Source of the DNA: Pseudomonas antarctica
Lineage (GTDB): Bacteria > Pseudomonadota > Gammaproteobacteria > Pseudomonadales > Pseudomonadaceae
DNA length: 59,950 nt
Assembly: GCF_900624995.1 (NCBI RefSeq)
Contig: NZ_UYXQ01000025.1
Coordinates: 1 to 59,950, forward strand
Direction of reading: 5' to 3'
The position numbers and the translations under genes were made by a program. Below the pieces are notes generated by a model. It was given only the letters and a program-made list of their open reading frames with translations. It searched no databases and was not told the DNA's origin. Positions 18,632 to 27,861 of this stretch are shown here, piece by piece; positions within the stretch are counted from its first letter, which is position 1, and the number at the start of each line of letters is the position of its first letter.

Positions 18632-19777
18632 TTGATACGAAAACTGATTTTACTGCTGCAGATCGGCCTGGTCTCGGCAGGCTTGCTGCTGGGCTTCTCG
18701 GCCTGGAAGCTTGATTCTGCCTTGAAGCAGCCCCTGAATCTGACCCAGGAACAATTGCTCGATGTGCCTGCCGGGTCGACCCCAACGGGCACCTTCAATC
18801 GCCTTGAAAGTGAAGGCGTGCTCAATGATGCCTTCTGGCTGCGCCTTTACTGGCGTTTCAATCTCGACGGCCAGCCGTTGCAGAGCGGCGAATACCGCAT
18901 GACGCCTGGGCTCACCGCCGAAGGTTTGATCGGCCTGTGGCAGCGCGGTGAAGTGGTGCAATACAGCCTGACCCTGGTCGAAGGCTGGAACTTCCGCCAA
19001 GTGCGTTCGGCCCTGGCCAAGCATGAAAAGATTGCGCAGACCTTGTCGGGTCTGAGCGACAGTGAGGTGATGGACAAGCTCGGTCACCCTGGCGTGTTCC
19101 CTGAAGGGCGGTTTTTCCCTGACACTTACCGCTTCGTGCGCGGCATGACCGACGTCGAATTCCTGAAAAAAGCCTACAACCGTTTGGATGACGTGCTCGC
19201 CCAGGAGTGGAGCAAACGCGCCCCCGATGCGCCCTACACCGATCCTTACCAGGCGCTGATCATGGCCTCGCTGGTGGAGAAAGAGACCGGCGTACCGCAA
19301 GAGCGTGGGCAGATTGCCGGCGTGTTCGTGCGGCGCATGAAGATCGGCATGCTGCTGCAGACCGACCCGACGGTGATCTACGGGTTAGGCGAGCGTTACA
19401 ACGGCAAGTTGACCCGCGCGCATCTCAAGGAAGCCAACCCGTACAACACCTACATGATCGCCGGCCTGCCGCCGACGCCGATCGCCATGGTCGGCCGCGA
19501 GGCAATCCATGCTGCGTTGAACCCGGTGCCGGGCAGCAGCCTGTATTTCGTCGCCCGCGGCGATGGCAGCCATATTTTTTCCGATGACCTCGATGCGCAT
19601 AATGCCGCCGTACGCGAGTTTCAGCTCAAGCGTCGGGCTGATTACCGCTCCAGCCCGGCGCCGGCGGTCAAACCGCAGGACGACGCGGCGCCGCCTGCCG
19701 TGGCCCCGACTGACGCGCCGGTTGAAACGCCCGCCGAGCCTGCGCCGGATACCGCCGCGCCGCAAAGCCGGCAATGA
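18632..19777 (+). CDS. mltG: Endolytic murein transglycosylase MltG
   Basis: About 381 residues: an N-terminal membrane helix (LILLLQIGLVSAGLLLGF), a LysM-like part and the YceG catalytic domain with the essential glutamate in MASLVEKETGVPQERG and NTYMIAGLPPTPI. It cuts nascent peptidoglycan and sets glycan chain length. The start is probably the TTG at 18632, directly after the pabC stop, giving the usual MIRKL N-terminus; no ATG is available in the right place. The tail of about 40 residues is Pro/Ala-rich and disordered, unlike E. coli MltG. Confidence 0.92.
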   Translation: MIRKLILLLQIGLVSAGLLLGFSAWKLDSALKQPLNLTQEQLLDVPAGSTPTGTFNRLESEGVLNDAFWLRLYWRFNLDGQPLQSGEYRMTPGLTAEGLIGLWQRGEVVQYSLTLVEGWNFRQVRSALAKHEKIAQTLSGLSDSEVMDKLGHPGVFPEGRFFPDTYRFVRGMTDVEFLKKAYNRLDDVLAQEWSKRAPDAPYTDPYQALIMASLVEKETGVPQERGQIAGVFVRRMKIGMLLQTDPTVIYGLGERYNGKLTRAHLKEANPYNTYMIAGLPPTPIAMVGREAIHAALNPVPGSSLYFVARGDGSHIFSDDLDAHNAAVREFQLKRRADYRSSPAPAVKPQDDAAPPAVAPTDAPVETPAEPAPDTAAPQSRQ

Positions 19778-19787
19778 CTCTGACTAA

Positions 19788-21411
<1,624 letters not shown>

Positions 21412-21487
21412 TTTTCGTGGCCGACGGGTGTACGTTGGCCAGACATTTTCCGTAGCTCATCTTTACCGGACACAGTTCTCACTCCTT

Positions 21488-22273
21488 ATGCTCGTAGACT
21501 CCCATTGCCACCTTGATCGCCTCGACCTTGCCCAACACGGAGGCTCCCTTGACGCCGCCCTGGAAGCTGCGCGCCAGCGCGGAGTAGGGCATTTCCTGTG
21601 TATCGGCGTCAGCGCCGAGAACGCCACCGACGTCAAAGCGCTGGCTGATCGTTATGCCGATGTCGATTGCTCGGTGGGCATTCACCCGCTGGACCTCAAG
21701 CCCGGTGAGGCGCCGGCCCTCGACTGGCTATTGGGCGCGCTCAATCACCCGCGTGTGGTGGCGATTGGCGAAACCGGCCTGGATTACCACTACGAGCCCG
21801 AAGCCGCCCAAGTGCAGCAAGCGTCTTTTCGCCTGCACCTGCAGGCCGCGCAGCAAACCGGCAAACCGGTGATCGTCCACACCCGTGGCGCGCGTGCCGA
21901 CACCCTGACCCTATTGCGTGAAGCTGCGTTGCCCCAGGCCGGCGTGCTGCACTGCTTTACCGAGGACTGGGACATGGCCAAGGCCGCCCTGGACCTGGGT
22001 TTCTACATTTCCCTGTCAGGTATCGTCACCTTCCGCAACGCCGATGCCCTGCGCGACGTGGCGCGCCAGGTACCGGCCGATCGGCTGCTGGTGGAAACCG
22101 ATTCGCCGTACCTGGCGCCGATCCCTCATCGCGGCAAGCCAAACCTGCCCGAATATGTGCGCGATGTGGCGGATTACCTGGCGATGCTGCGGGGTGAGTC
22201 GTACGAGCGCTTTGCCGAGCAGACCACCGAGAACTTCAAGCGCCTGTTCCCGCTCGCGCATGTTGCCAGCTGA
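21488..22273 (+). CDS. TatD-family metal-dependent hydrolase (YcfH-like)
   Basis: 261 residues, TIM-barrel metallo-hydrolase. Metal ligands are visible in DSHCHLDRL (HxH), GIHPLD, GETGLDYHY (Glu), VHTRGA, HCFTEDW and ETDSPYLAP. TatD proteins have 3'-5' DNase activity and the YcfH branch always sits next to holB. Start at the ATG 21488; the frame is open 20 codons further up but without family similarity or a ribosome-binding site. Last gene of the housekeeping block. Confidence 0.93.
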   Translation: MLVDSHCHLDRLDLAQHGGSLDAALEAARQRGVGHFLCIGVSAENATDVKALADRYADVDCSVGIHPLDLKPGEAPALDWLLGALNHPRVVAIGETGLDYHYEPEAAQVQQASFRLHLQAAQQTGKPVIVHTRGARADTLTLLREAALPQAGVLHCFTEDWDMAKAALDLGFYISLSGIVTFRNADALRDVARQVPADRLLVETDSPYLAPIPHRGKPNLPEYVRDVADYLAMLRGESYERFAEQTTENFKRLFPLAHVAS

Positions 22274-22291
22274 CACGGCCAAATCGCAGGC

Positions 22292-22325
22292 AAAAAAAAC
22301 CCGGGTTCTGGGGGGGGAATCCGGG
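22292..22325 (-). terminator. Terminator of the RgsA-like small RNA
   Basis: On the minus strand CCCGGATTC, a loop made almost wholly of C, GAACCCGGG, then eight T. The stem has one mismatch. There is no protein gene for it to serve on this strand, which is what points to the small RNA. Confidence 0.85.
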
Positions 22326-22409
22326 CTAAGACCATTAGGAGTAAAACAAGGGTACGCAGTCCGTCGGTACCCAGGTCGACGCGTCACTTGGGGGAGATGC
22401 CACGCCGAC
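22293..22409 (-). ncRNA. rgsA: RgsA-like small regulatory RNA (P16)
   Basis: A transcript of about 115 nt is predicted between a -10 element (CAATACT) and a strong terminator on the minus strand. Its place between the tatD-like gene and the TetR gene is that of rgsA (P16, PA2958.1) in P. aeruginosa, and its length fits the ~120 nt RNA known there. RgsA depends on RpoS and indirectly on GacA and contributes to peroxide resistance. The call rests on synteny, size, terminator and promoter type; I could not align it. Confidence 0.75.
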
Positions 22410-22415
22410 ACTTCA

Positions 22416-22422
22416 AGTATTG
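22416..22422 (-). promoter_or_regulatory. RpoS-type -10 element for rgsA
   Basis: CAATACT on the minus strand differs by one base from the CTATACT form preferred by RpoS, and lies seven bases before the predicted 5' end. No good -35 is seen, as is usual for RpoS promoters. Confidence 0.55.
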
Positions 22423-22718
22423 ATCACTATCCCATTCAGTCCAGTCATATCTGATCGTTTTTTAAACAGATTTGGAATACGCGCGCTTCGCTTGAGTTCT
22501 CATTGAGCAGGTGTGCGGCCGTAGTTGTTGTGTATTATTTCTGACTGATATCAAGCAAGTCGTTGGCGTGCTGAAAGTAAACTGCTTGGCGGGTTCACAT
22601 AGGCGTTGCCCAACGACCGTTCAGTCGGGATAATCCCTCGCACTGGGTAAATCGTATCGCCACGTATCAATGGCCCTGCGCAATCCCTCCCACATTGACC
22701 TCTGCAGACCTCTCCCTC

Positions 22719-23387
22719 ATGCAAAAAGAACCCCGTAAGGTCCGTGAGTTTCGCCGCCGTGAGCAGGAAATTCTCGACACCGCACTCAAGCTGTTTCTCG
22801 AACAAGGTGAAGACAGCGTCACTGTCGAGATGATTGCGGATGCCGTGGGTATCGGCAAAGGCACGATCTACAAGCACTTCAAGTCCAAGGCCGAGATCTA
22901 CCTGCGCCTGATGCTCGACTACGAGCGCGACTTGAACGAGCTGCTGCATTCGGCTGATGTCGACAAAGACAAGGAAGCGTTGTCCCGCGCCTACTTTGAG
23001 TTCCGCATGCGCGACCCGCAGCGCTACCGCCTGTTCGACCGCCTGGAAGAGAAGGTGGTCAAGGGCCATCAGGTGCCGGAAATGGTTGAGGAGTTGCACA
23101 AGATCCGCGCCTCGAACTTCGAACGCTTGACCCTGCTGATCAAGGGCCGCATCAGTGAAGGCAAGCTTGAAGATGTGCCGCCATATTTTCACTACTGCGC
23201 CGCTTGGGCGTTGGTGCATGGCGCCGTGGCGTTGTATCACTCGCCGTTCTGGAGCAATGTGCTGGAAGATCAGGAAGGTTTCTTCCAGTTCCTGATGGAC
23301 ATCGGCGTGCGCATGGGCAACAAACGCAAGCACAGCAGCGAACTGCCGGGTGCTGAGCCGAAGAGCGGCGAAAGCCCCGCGACTTAA
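22719..23387 (+). CDS. TetR/AcrR-family transcriptional regulator
   Basis: 222 residues from the ATG at 22719. The N-terminal helix-turn-helix is clear (VEMIADAVGIGKGTIYKHFKS, ~33-53); the all-helical C-terminal ligand domain is generic. The protein closely follows the P. aeruginosa gene in the same place (beside rgsA). A TTG eight codons upstream is an alternative start, but neither has a strong ribosome-binding site. Its ligand and targets cannot be read from the sequence; the inverted repeat in front of the next gene (23464-23495) is a possible operator. Confidence 0.88.
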   Translation: MQKEPRKVREFRRREQEILDTALKLFLEQGEDSVTVEMIADAVGIGKGTIYKHFKSKAEIYLRLMLDYERDLNELLHSADVDKDKEALSRAYFEFRMRDPQRYRLFDRLEEKVVKGHQVPEMVEELHKIRASNFERLTLLIKGRISEGKLEDVPPYFHYCAAWALVHGAVALYHSPFWSNVLEDQEGFFQFLMDIGVRMGNKRKHSSELPGAEPKSGESPAT

Positions 23388-23463
23388 GCTATTCCCGACA
23401 GTGATGGCGCAATGATTTACTGCCAGTTGCAGTACCCCAGGAATATACTCAGGCAAGGACCTT

Positions 23464-23495
23464 GCTAAAAACTGATTTATAAGTCAGCTTTTAGC
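23464..23495. promoter_or_regulatory. Long inverted repeat upstream of moaA-like gene
   Basis: GCTAAAAACTGA-N8-TCAGCTTTTAGC: 12-base arms with one mismatch. No T-tract follows, so it is unlikely to be a terminator of the TetR gene; it ends 31 bases before the next start codon, where an operator or a leader hairpin would be. Confidence 0.5.
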
Positions 23496-23526
23496 GCGCC
23501 CGAATCATCTTCTGCCGGAGTGATCC

Positions 23527-24495
23527 ATGATCGTTGATCGTCAAGGCAGGCGGTTCCGCAACTTGCGAATCAGCCTGACCTCAGCCTGCAATTACGCGTG
23601 TACCTACTGCGTGCCTAACGGTAAGCGGTTGGTGGCTGCCCAGGACGAACTCTCGGCCGAGGCCATGGCCCGTGGCGTGGCCTATCTGATTGAAGCGGCG
23701 GGTATTGAGCGCCTGCGTATCACGGGCGGCGAGCCGCTGGTGAGCCCCAAGCTGGAAGCCTTCATGGGCGCCGTGGGCGGTATGGGCCTCAGTGATATCA
23801 GCCTGACCACCAACGGGCAATTGCTGGCGCGCAAACTGCCGCTGCTGGTGGACGCCGGTATTCGTCGGATCAACGTGTCCCTCGACACCCTCGACGCCGA
23901 TGCCTTCCGCACCATCGCCCGTGGCGGCGACCTGGCCACCGTGCTCGATGGCATGGACCAGGCACGGGCCGCCGGGATCAAGATCAAGGTCAACATGGTG
24001 CCGTTGCGGGGTCAGAACCTGGACCAGGTGATGCCGCTGCTCGATTACTGCCTGGAACGTGGCTACGAACTGCGCTTCATTGAACTGATGCGCATGGGCC
24101 ACTTGGCTAAGGATTCCAATGCGTTCCTGCAGCAATTCGTCAGCCTGCAACAACTGCTCAGCCTGATCGGTGAGCATCACGAATACCTGCAAGCCAATGC
24201 GCCTGTGGACGCCACCGCGGTGCGCTACGAAGTGCCGGGCAAGGGCTTCTTCGGCGTCATTGCCAATGAAAGCGTGCCGTTCTGCCGCACCTGTTCGCGG
24301 CTGCGCTTGTCATCGACCGGCTGGCTGCATGGCTGCTTGTCGTCGAGCAACCGCCACTATGTCGGTGACCTGCTCGACCAGCCGCGCCACCAGGCATTGC
24401 CAGCCTTGCAAGGCCTGCTGATGAAGGCCCTTGGCGATAAACAGGAAGTGGCCTTCTCTGGCGGTGCCACTATCATGAAGATCATCGGCGGCTGA
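23527..24495 (+). CDS. moaA: GTP 3',8-cyclase MoaA (radical SAM)
   Basis: 322 residues with both Fe-S sites of MoaA: N-terminal CNYACTYC (CX3CX2C, SAM cluster) and C-terminal CRTCSRLRLSSTGWLHGC (CX2CX13C, substrate cluster). ITGGEPL and the C-terminal GG, needed for activity in MoaA, are also there. It catalyses the first step of molybdenum cofactor synthesis. No other moa gene is nearby; pseudomonads often carry more than one moaA, so this may be a paralogue with a separate role. Preceded by a long inverted repeat. Confidence 0.88.
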   Translation: MIVDRQGRRFRNLRISLTSACNYACTYCVPNGKRLVAAQDELSAEAMARGVAYLIEAAGIERLRITGGEPLVSPKLEAFMGAVGGMGLSDISLTTNGQLLARKLPLLVDAGIRRINVSLDTLDADAFRTIARGGDLATVLDGMDQARAAGIKIKVNMVPLRGQNLDQVMPLLDYCLERGYELRFIELMRMGHLAKDSNAFLQQFVSLQQLLSLIGEHHEYLQANAPVDATAVRYEVPGKGFFGVIANESVPFCRTCSRLRLSSTGWLHGCLSSSNRHYVGDLLDQPRHQALPALQGLLMKALGDKQEVAFSGGATIMKIIGG

Positions 24496-24525
24496 CGTCG
24501 CTACTGAAGCTTCACACCCATCAAT

Positions 24526-24611
24526 GGGGTAGGGGCTTGCTCCCGATAGCGGTGCATCAGTCACCGATGCAGTGACTGACAGACTGTCTTCGGGAGCAAG
24601 CCTGCGCCCAC
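24526..24611. repeat. REP doublet, GGGGCTTGCTCCCGA class
   Basis: Inverted pair around a central GATGCAGTGACTG-type loop; the right arm has decayed (CAAGCCTGCGCCCAC). Confidence 0.75.
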
Positions 24612-24699
24612 ATTTGAGCTGTGTTGCCTCCAAATGGCGCGGATTCTGCATTACGTGCCCATTCGCCGGTTTTCCGTCACCGGCTTCTGGAGGATTAGG

Positions 24700-25305
24700 A
24701 TGCGAAGTCTGGTTTTGTTGCTGGCGTCATTGACGCTGAGTGGTTGCATGACCGTCAGCGATATGGCCGAAGGCACCCGCTATCAGATGAGCGACGCCGG
24801 GTTGCTGGACCACAGTGATACGCGCCGCACCGCGTCGATTCGCATACAGCCGGACTCCTTTGTCTTTATCGCCCAAGGCGCCTTTGTACCACCGGGCAGC
24901 GCCTACCCGCGGCCTAACGTGGTGGCCGAAGAAGCCTTCAATGGCTTCGTCGAATACTTTCCCATGGTACGCCGCGCCCGTAAGCCAGAGGGGCTCGAGC
25001 AAGCGATGTCCGAAGCCCGCGCGGCGGGTGCTCATTACTTGCTGTATTGCCGCTTTGCGGCCGCCGACGACCGTATTGGCAATGCCGATGAGTGGACCGA
25101 TCAGCAAGCCCTCGACCGCGTGGGCCTGGACAGCGGCGTCATCCAGATCATGTTGATCGAGACCAGCACCCAGTATTTGATTGATACTGCACGTATTCGC
25201 AGCCGTGGCGGTTTACTGACGTTCCACGACAACAAGCCAGAAGATCTGATTGCCCGCCCCTTGGCGCAGTACGCCCGCGGCCTGCTGGGCATGGGAGATC
25301 AGTAA
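24700..25305 (+). CDS. DUF4823 lipoprotein
   Basis: 201 residues. A short signal peptide ends in the lipobox LTLSGC (Cys at ~18), so the protein is lipid-anchored in the envelope; the residue after Cys is Met, not Asp, which favours the outer membrane. The rest resembles DUF4823 proteins of gamma-proteobacteria, of unknown function. ATG at 24700 with AGGA upstream; the frame is open 22 codons earlier but that part reads through intergenic sequence. Followed by the DUF1285 gene after 17 bases, likely one operon. Confidence 0.85.
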   Translation: MRSLVLLLASLTLSGCMTVSDMAEGTRYQMSDAGLLDHSDTRRTASIRIQPDSFVFIAQGAFVPPGSAYPRPNVVAEEAFNGFVEYFPMVRRARKPEGLEQAMSEARAAGAHYLLYCRFAAADDRIGNADEWTDQQALDRVGLDSGVIQIMLIETSTQYLIDTARIRSRGGLLTFHDNKPEDLIARPLAQYARGLLGMGDQ

Positions 25306-25322
25306 AACTCAAGGAGAACTTC

Positions 25323-25883
25323 ATGACCGATTCCGCCAAGGCCAATGATCTATTGGCGCAACTGCCCAAGGGCAAGGGGCCGGCACCGGTGCACATGTGG
25401 AACCCGGATTTTTGCGGCAATATCGACATGCGCATCGCCCGTGACGGCACCTGGTTTTACCAGGGCACGCCGATCGGGCGTAAGCCGATGGTCAAATTGT
25501 TCTCCAACATCATTCGCCGCGATGGCGATGATTATTTCTTGGTCACTCCGGTGGAAAAGGTCGGCATCACCGTCGATGATGCGCCGTTTGTTGCGTTAAC
25601 CCTTGAAGTCGAAGGGCAGGGCGAAGACCAAGTGCTGCGCTTCATCACCAACGTCGACGAACCCATTGAGGCCGGCCTCGAACATCCATTACGCGTCGTA
25701 ATCGACCCCGTCACCGAGGAACCCGCGCCGTATCTGCGCGTGCGCACCAACCTCGAGGCTCTGGTGCATCGCAACGTGTTCTACCAATTGGTCGAGCTGG
25801 CGGTCAGCCGTCCGATCAACGGTAAAAGTTGGCTGGGCGTCTGGAGTGGCGGGGAATTTTTCCGCATTGGCCTGGAGCCGTAA
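25323..25883 (+). CDS. DUF1285 protein
   Basis: 186 residues of the DUF1285 family (double beta-barrel-like fold, function unknown). Characteristic stretches are NPDFCGNIDMRIARDGTWFYQGTPI and the later DDYFLVTPVEKV (each seen as parts of the conserved core). Cytosolic, no signal. AAGGAG stands six bases before the ATG. Second gene after the lipoprotein. Confidence 0.88.
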   Translation: MTDSAKANDLLAQLPKGKGPAPVHMWNPDFCGNIDMRIARDGTWFYQGTPIGRKPMVKLFSNIIRRDGDDYFLVTPVEKVGITVDDAPFVALTLEVEGQGEDQVLRFITNVDEPIEAGLEHPLRVVIDPVTEEPAPYLRVRTNLEALVHRNVFYQLVELAVSRPINGKSWLGVWSGGEFFRIGLEP

Positions 25884-25951
25884 GGCCGTCTTTTTCATCG
25901 TTCTGACATAATTCGCTTGCTGTAATCGGACGCTTTCGGTTATCAATTTGT

Positions 25952-25967
25952 ACATGATTAGACATGT
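25952..25967. promoter_or_regulatory. Inverted repeat overlapping the GntR start codon
   Basis: ACATG-N6-CATGT includes the ATG of the GntR-type gene at 25954. Its size and half-sites suit a GntR dimer and its place suits autoregulation. Confidence 0.4.
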
Positions 25968-26667
25968 CCGATTTGATAAGAAAAAACGCGTCGTCGACGA
26001 GCTCATCCGCCGTATCGAGGGCGGGGTGATGGCTGACGGTTTCCTGCTGCCGGGCGAGCATCAGTTGGCTGAAGAGTTCGCGGTCAGCCGTGGCACCCTG
26101 CGCGAAGCTTTGGCAGAGCTCAAGCGGCGCAACTACATCGCTACCCAGAGCGGTGTCGGCTCTATCGTCACCTTTGACGGCATGGTGCTCGACCAACGCA
26201 GCGGCTGGGCCCAGGCCCTGGCCGATACCGGTGCGCGGGTCACCACCGACATCCTGCGCCTCGAAGCTGTAACCCGCCCAGACCTGCTCAGCCGCTTCGG
26301 CAGCGACCAATTCATCGCGCTAGACCGCCGTCGGCGCACCACGGATGGCACAGCAGTGTCCCTCGAGCGCTCGTTAATGCCCGCGACCGGTGGCCTGGAA
26401 AGCCTGCCCCGCGTCGGTCTGATCGACGACTCCCTGACCATCACCCTGGCCGCCTACGGCTACGTCGGCGCCGAAGGTGACCAGTGGATCGGCGCCGAGC
26501 CCCTGAGCTATGAAGACGCCGAGCTGCTCGGCCGCCCGGCCGGCACGGTGTTTCTCAAAGCCTCGCGCACCACCTACGACCGTCGCGAGCGTTTCATGGA
26601 GTACGTCGAAAGTCTGCTCGACCCTCTGCACTTTCGCCTGCACCTGCAGTTTGGAGCGTCAAAATGA
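25954..26667 (+). CDS. GntR/HutC-family regulator (YegW-like)
   Basis: 237 residues: N-terminal winged helix (LPGEHQLAEEFAVSRGTLREAL, ~27-48 in two parts) and a C-terminal UTRA ligand-binding domain. The stop overlaps the ATG of the ADP-ribosylglycohydrolase-family gene (ATGA), so it is co-translated with the catabolic genes it probably controls. The neighbours (hydrolase, permease, PfkB kinase) repeat the E. coli yegTUVW gene content, in which YegW is the GntR regulator. I use the ATG at 25954; an in-frame TTG is two codons earlier and neither has a good ribosome-binding site. Confidence 0.87.
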   Translation: MIRHVRFDKKKRVVDELIRRIEGGVMADGFLLPGEHQLAEEFAVSRGTLREALAELKRRNYIATQSGVGSIVTFDGMVLDQRSGWAQALADTGARVTTDILRLEAVTRPDLLSRFGSDQFIALDRRRRTTDGTAVSLERSLMPATGGLESLPRVGLIDDSLTITLAAYGYVGAEGDQWIGAEPLSYEDAELLGRPAGTVFLKASRTTYDRRERFMEYVESLLDPLHFRLHLQFGASK

Positions 26668-27665
26668 CCGCAGAAAATCGCGCCCTTGGCGCCTTCTACG
26701 GCCTGGCCTTGGGTGATGCCTTGGGTATGCCCACCCAGTCTTTGAGCCGAGAGCAGGTGCAAAAGCGCTTCGGTGCGATCACTGGCCTGGAAGACGCCGA
26801 TGCCGACCAGCCTATCGCGCCAAACAGGCCGGCGGGCTCCATCACCGATGACACCGAACAGGCGATCCTGGTCGGCGAATTGCTGGTGGAAGGCAAGGGC
26901 AAGATCGAACCGACCGTGCTCGCCCAACGCCTGATCGACTGGGAAGCGGTGATGCGCGCCAAAGGCTCGCAGGATTTGCTTGGGCCATCGACCAAGCGCG
27001 CCATCGACATGATCCTCGCCGGCCACACTCCGGAAGAATCCGGGCGCTACGGCACCACCAATGGCGCCGCCATGCGTATCACGCCCGTGGGAATCGCCGC
27101 CGATGTCCGCGACCCGGCGCAGTTTATCCAGGCGGTGATTCAGGCCTGCCAGGTAACCCATAACACCACGCTGGGCATCTCCAGTGCGGCGGCGGTGGCC
27201 GCGGTGGTCTCGGCTGGCATCAACGGCGTCGACCTGGGCGAAGCGCTCAACATAGGCACTCAGGTTGCCCAGCAGGCCGAACGCCATGGCCACTGGATTG
27301 CCGGTGGACGCATTTCCACGCGCATCAGTTGGGCGCGGACCTTGAGCGTCGGCACTGGCGACAAAGCCTTGTTTGCCGACCTGCTCTACGAATTGATCGG
27401 CACCTCCGTCGCGTCCCAGGAATCGGTAGTGGTCTCGTTTGCCCTCGCGCAACAAGTGGCGGTGGGCGCGATGAATGCCTTCGAGGCCGTGTGCCTGGCC
27501 GCCAGCCTTGGCGGCGACACCGACACCATCGCCGCGATCCTCGGCGCGATGTTGGGCGCGTGTTTGGGCATGCAGTGCTGGCCTGAAGCGATGGTTGAAC
27601 AGGTCAAGCAGGTCAATGGCCTGGATTTGCAGGCGCTGGTGCAAGGGCTGCTCGACATTCGATAA
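26664..27665 (+). CDS. ADP-ribosylglycohydrolase-family protein (YegU-like)
   Basis: 333 residues with the DraG/ARH fold signatures: GLALGDALGMP at the N-terminus, the first metal pair in SITDDTEQA (~60), and the C-terminal GGDTDTIAAI (~275). These bind two divalent metals that cleave an N-glycosidic bond. Given the permease and sugar kinase behind it, a free nucleoside-like substrate is more likely than an ADP-ribosylated protein; this is inference from context. Confidence 0.88.
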   Translation: MTAENRALGAFYGLALGDALGMPTQSLSREQVQKRFGAITGLEDADADQPIAPNRPAGSITDDTEQAILVGELLVEGKGKIEPTVLAQRLIDWEAVMRAKGSQDLLGPSTKRAIDMILAGHTPEESGRYGTTNGAAMRITPVGIAADVRDPAQFIQAVIQACQVTHNTTLGISSAAAVAAVVSAGINGVDLGEALNIGTQVAQQAERHGHWIAGGRISTRISWARTLSVGTGDKALFADLLYELIGTSVASQESVVVSFALAQQVAVGAMNAFEAVCLAASLGGDTDTIAAILGAMLGACLGMQCWPEAMVEQVKQVNGLDLQALVQGLLDIR

Positions 27666-27682
27666 GCGCCGCAGGCAAACAG

Positions 27683-27769
27683 GTGGGAGCGGGCTTGCTC
27701 GCGAAAGCGGTGTATCAGGTGGCCTATCAGCTGGCTGAACCACGCTATCGCAGGCAAGCCAGCTTCCAC
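27683..27769. repeat. Hybrid REP doublet inside the yeg-like operon
   Basis: The left arm is GTGGGAGCGGGCTTGCTCGCGA (one class) and the right arm TCGCAGGCAAGCCAGCTTCCAC (another class), so the two halves do not pair over their whole length. It lies between the hydrolase and the permease genes. Confidence 0.8.
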
Positions 27770-27861
27770 ATTAAATCGTGTTTGAGTCAGGACGACCGGC
27801 GACAGCTTCACTTTGCACATCTGCCACAACCACAACAATACAGGCACCAGGAGCACCCCTC

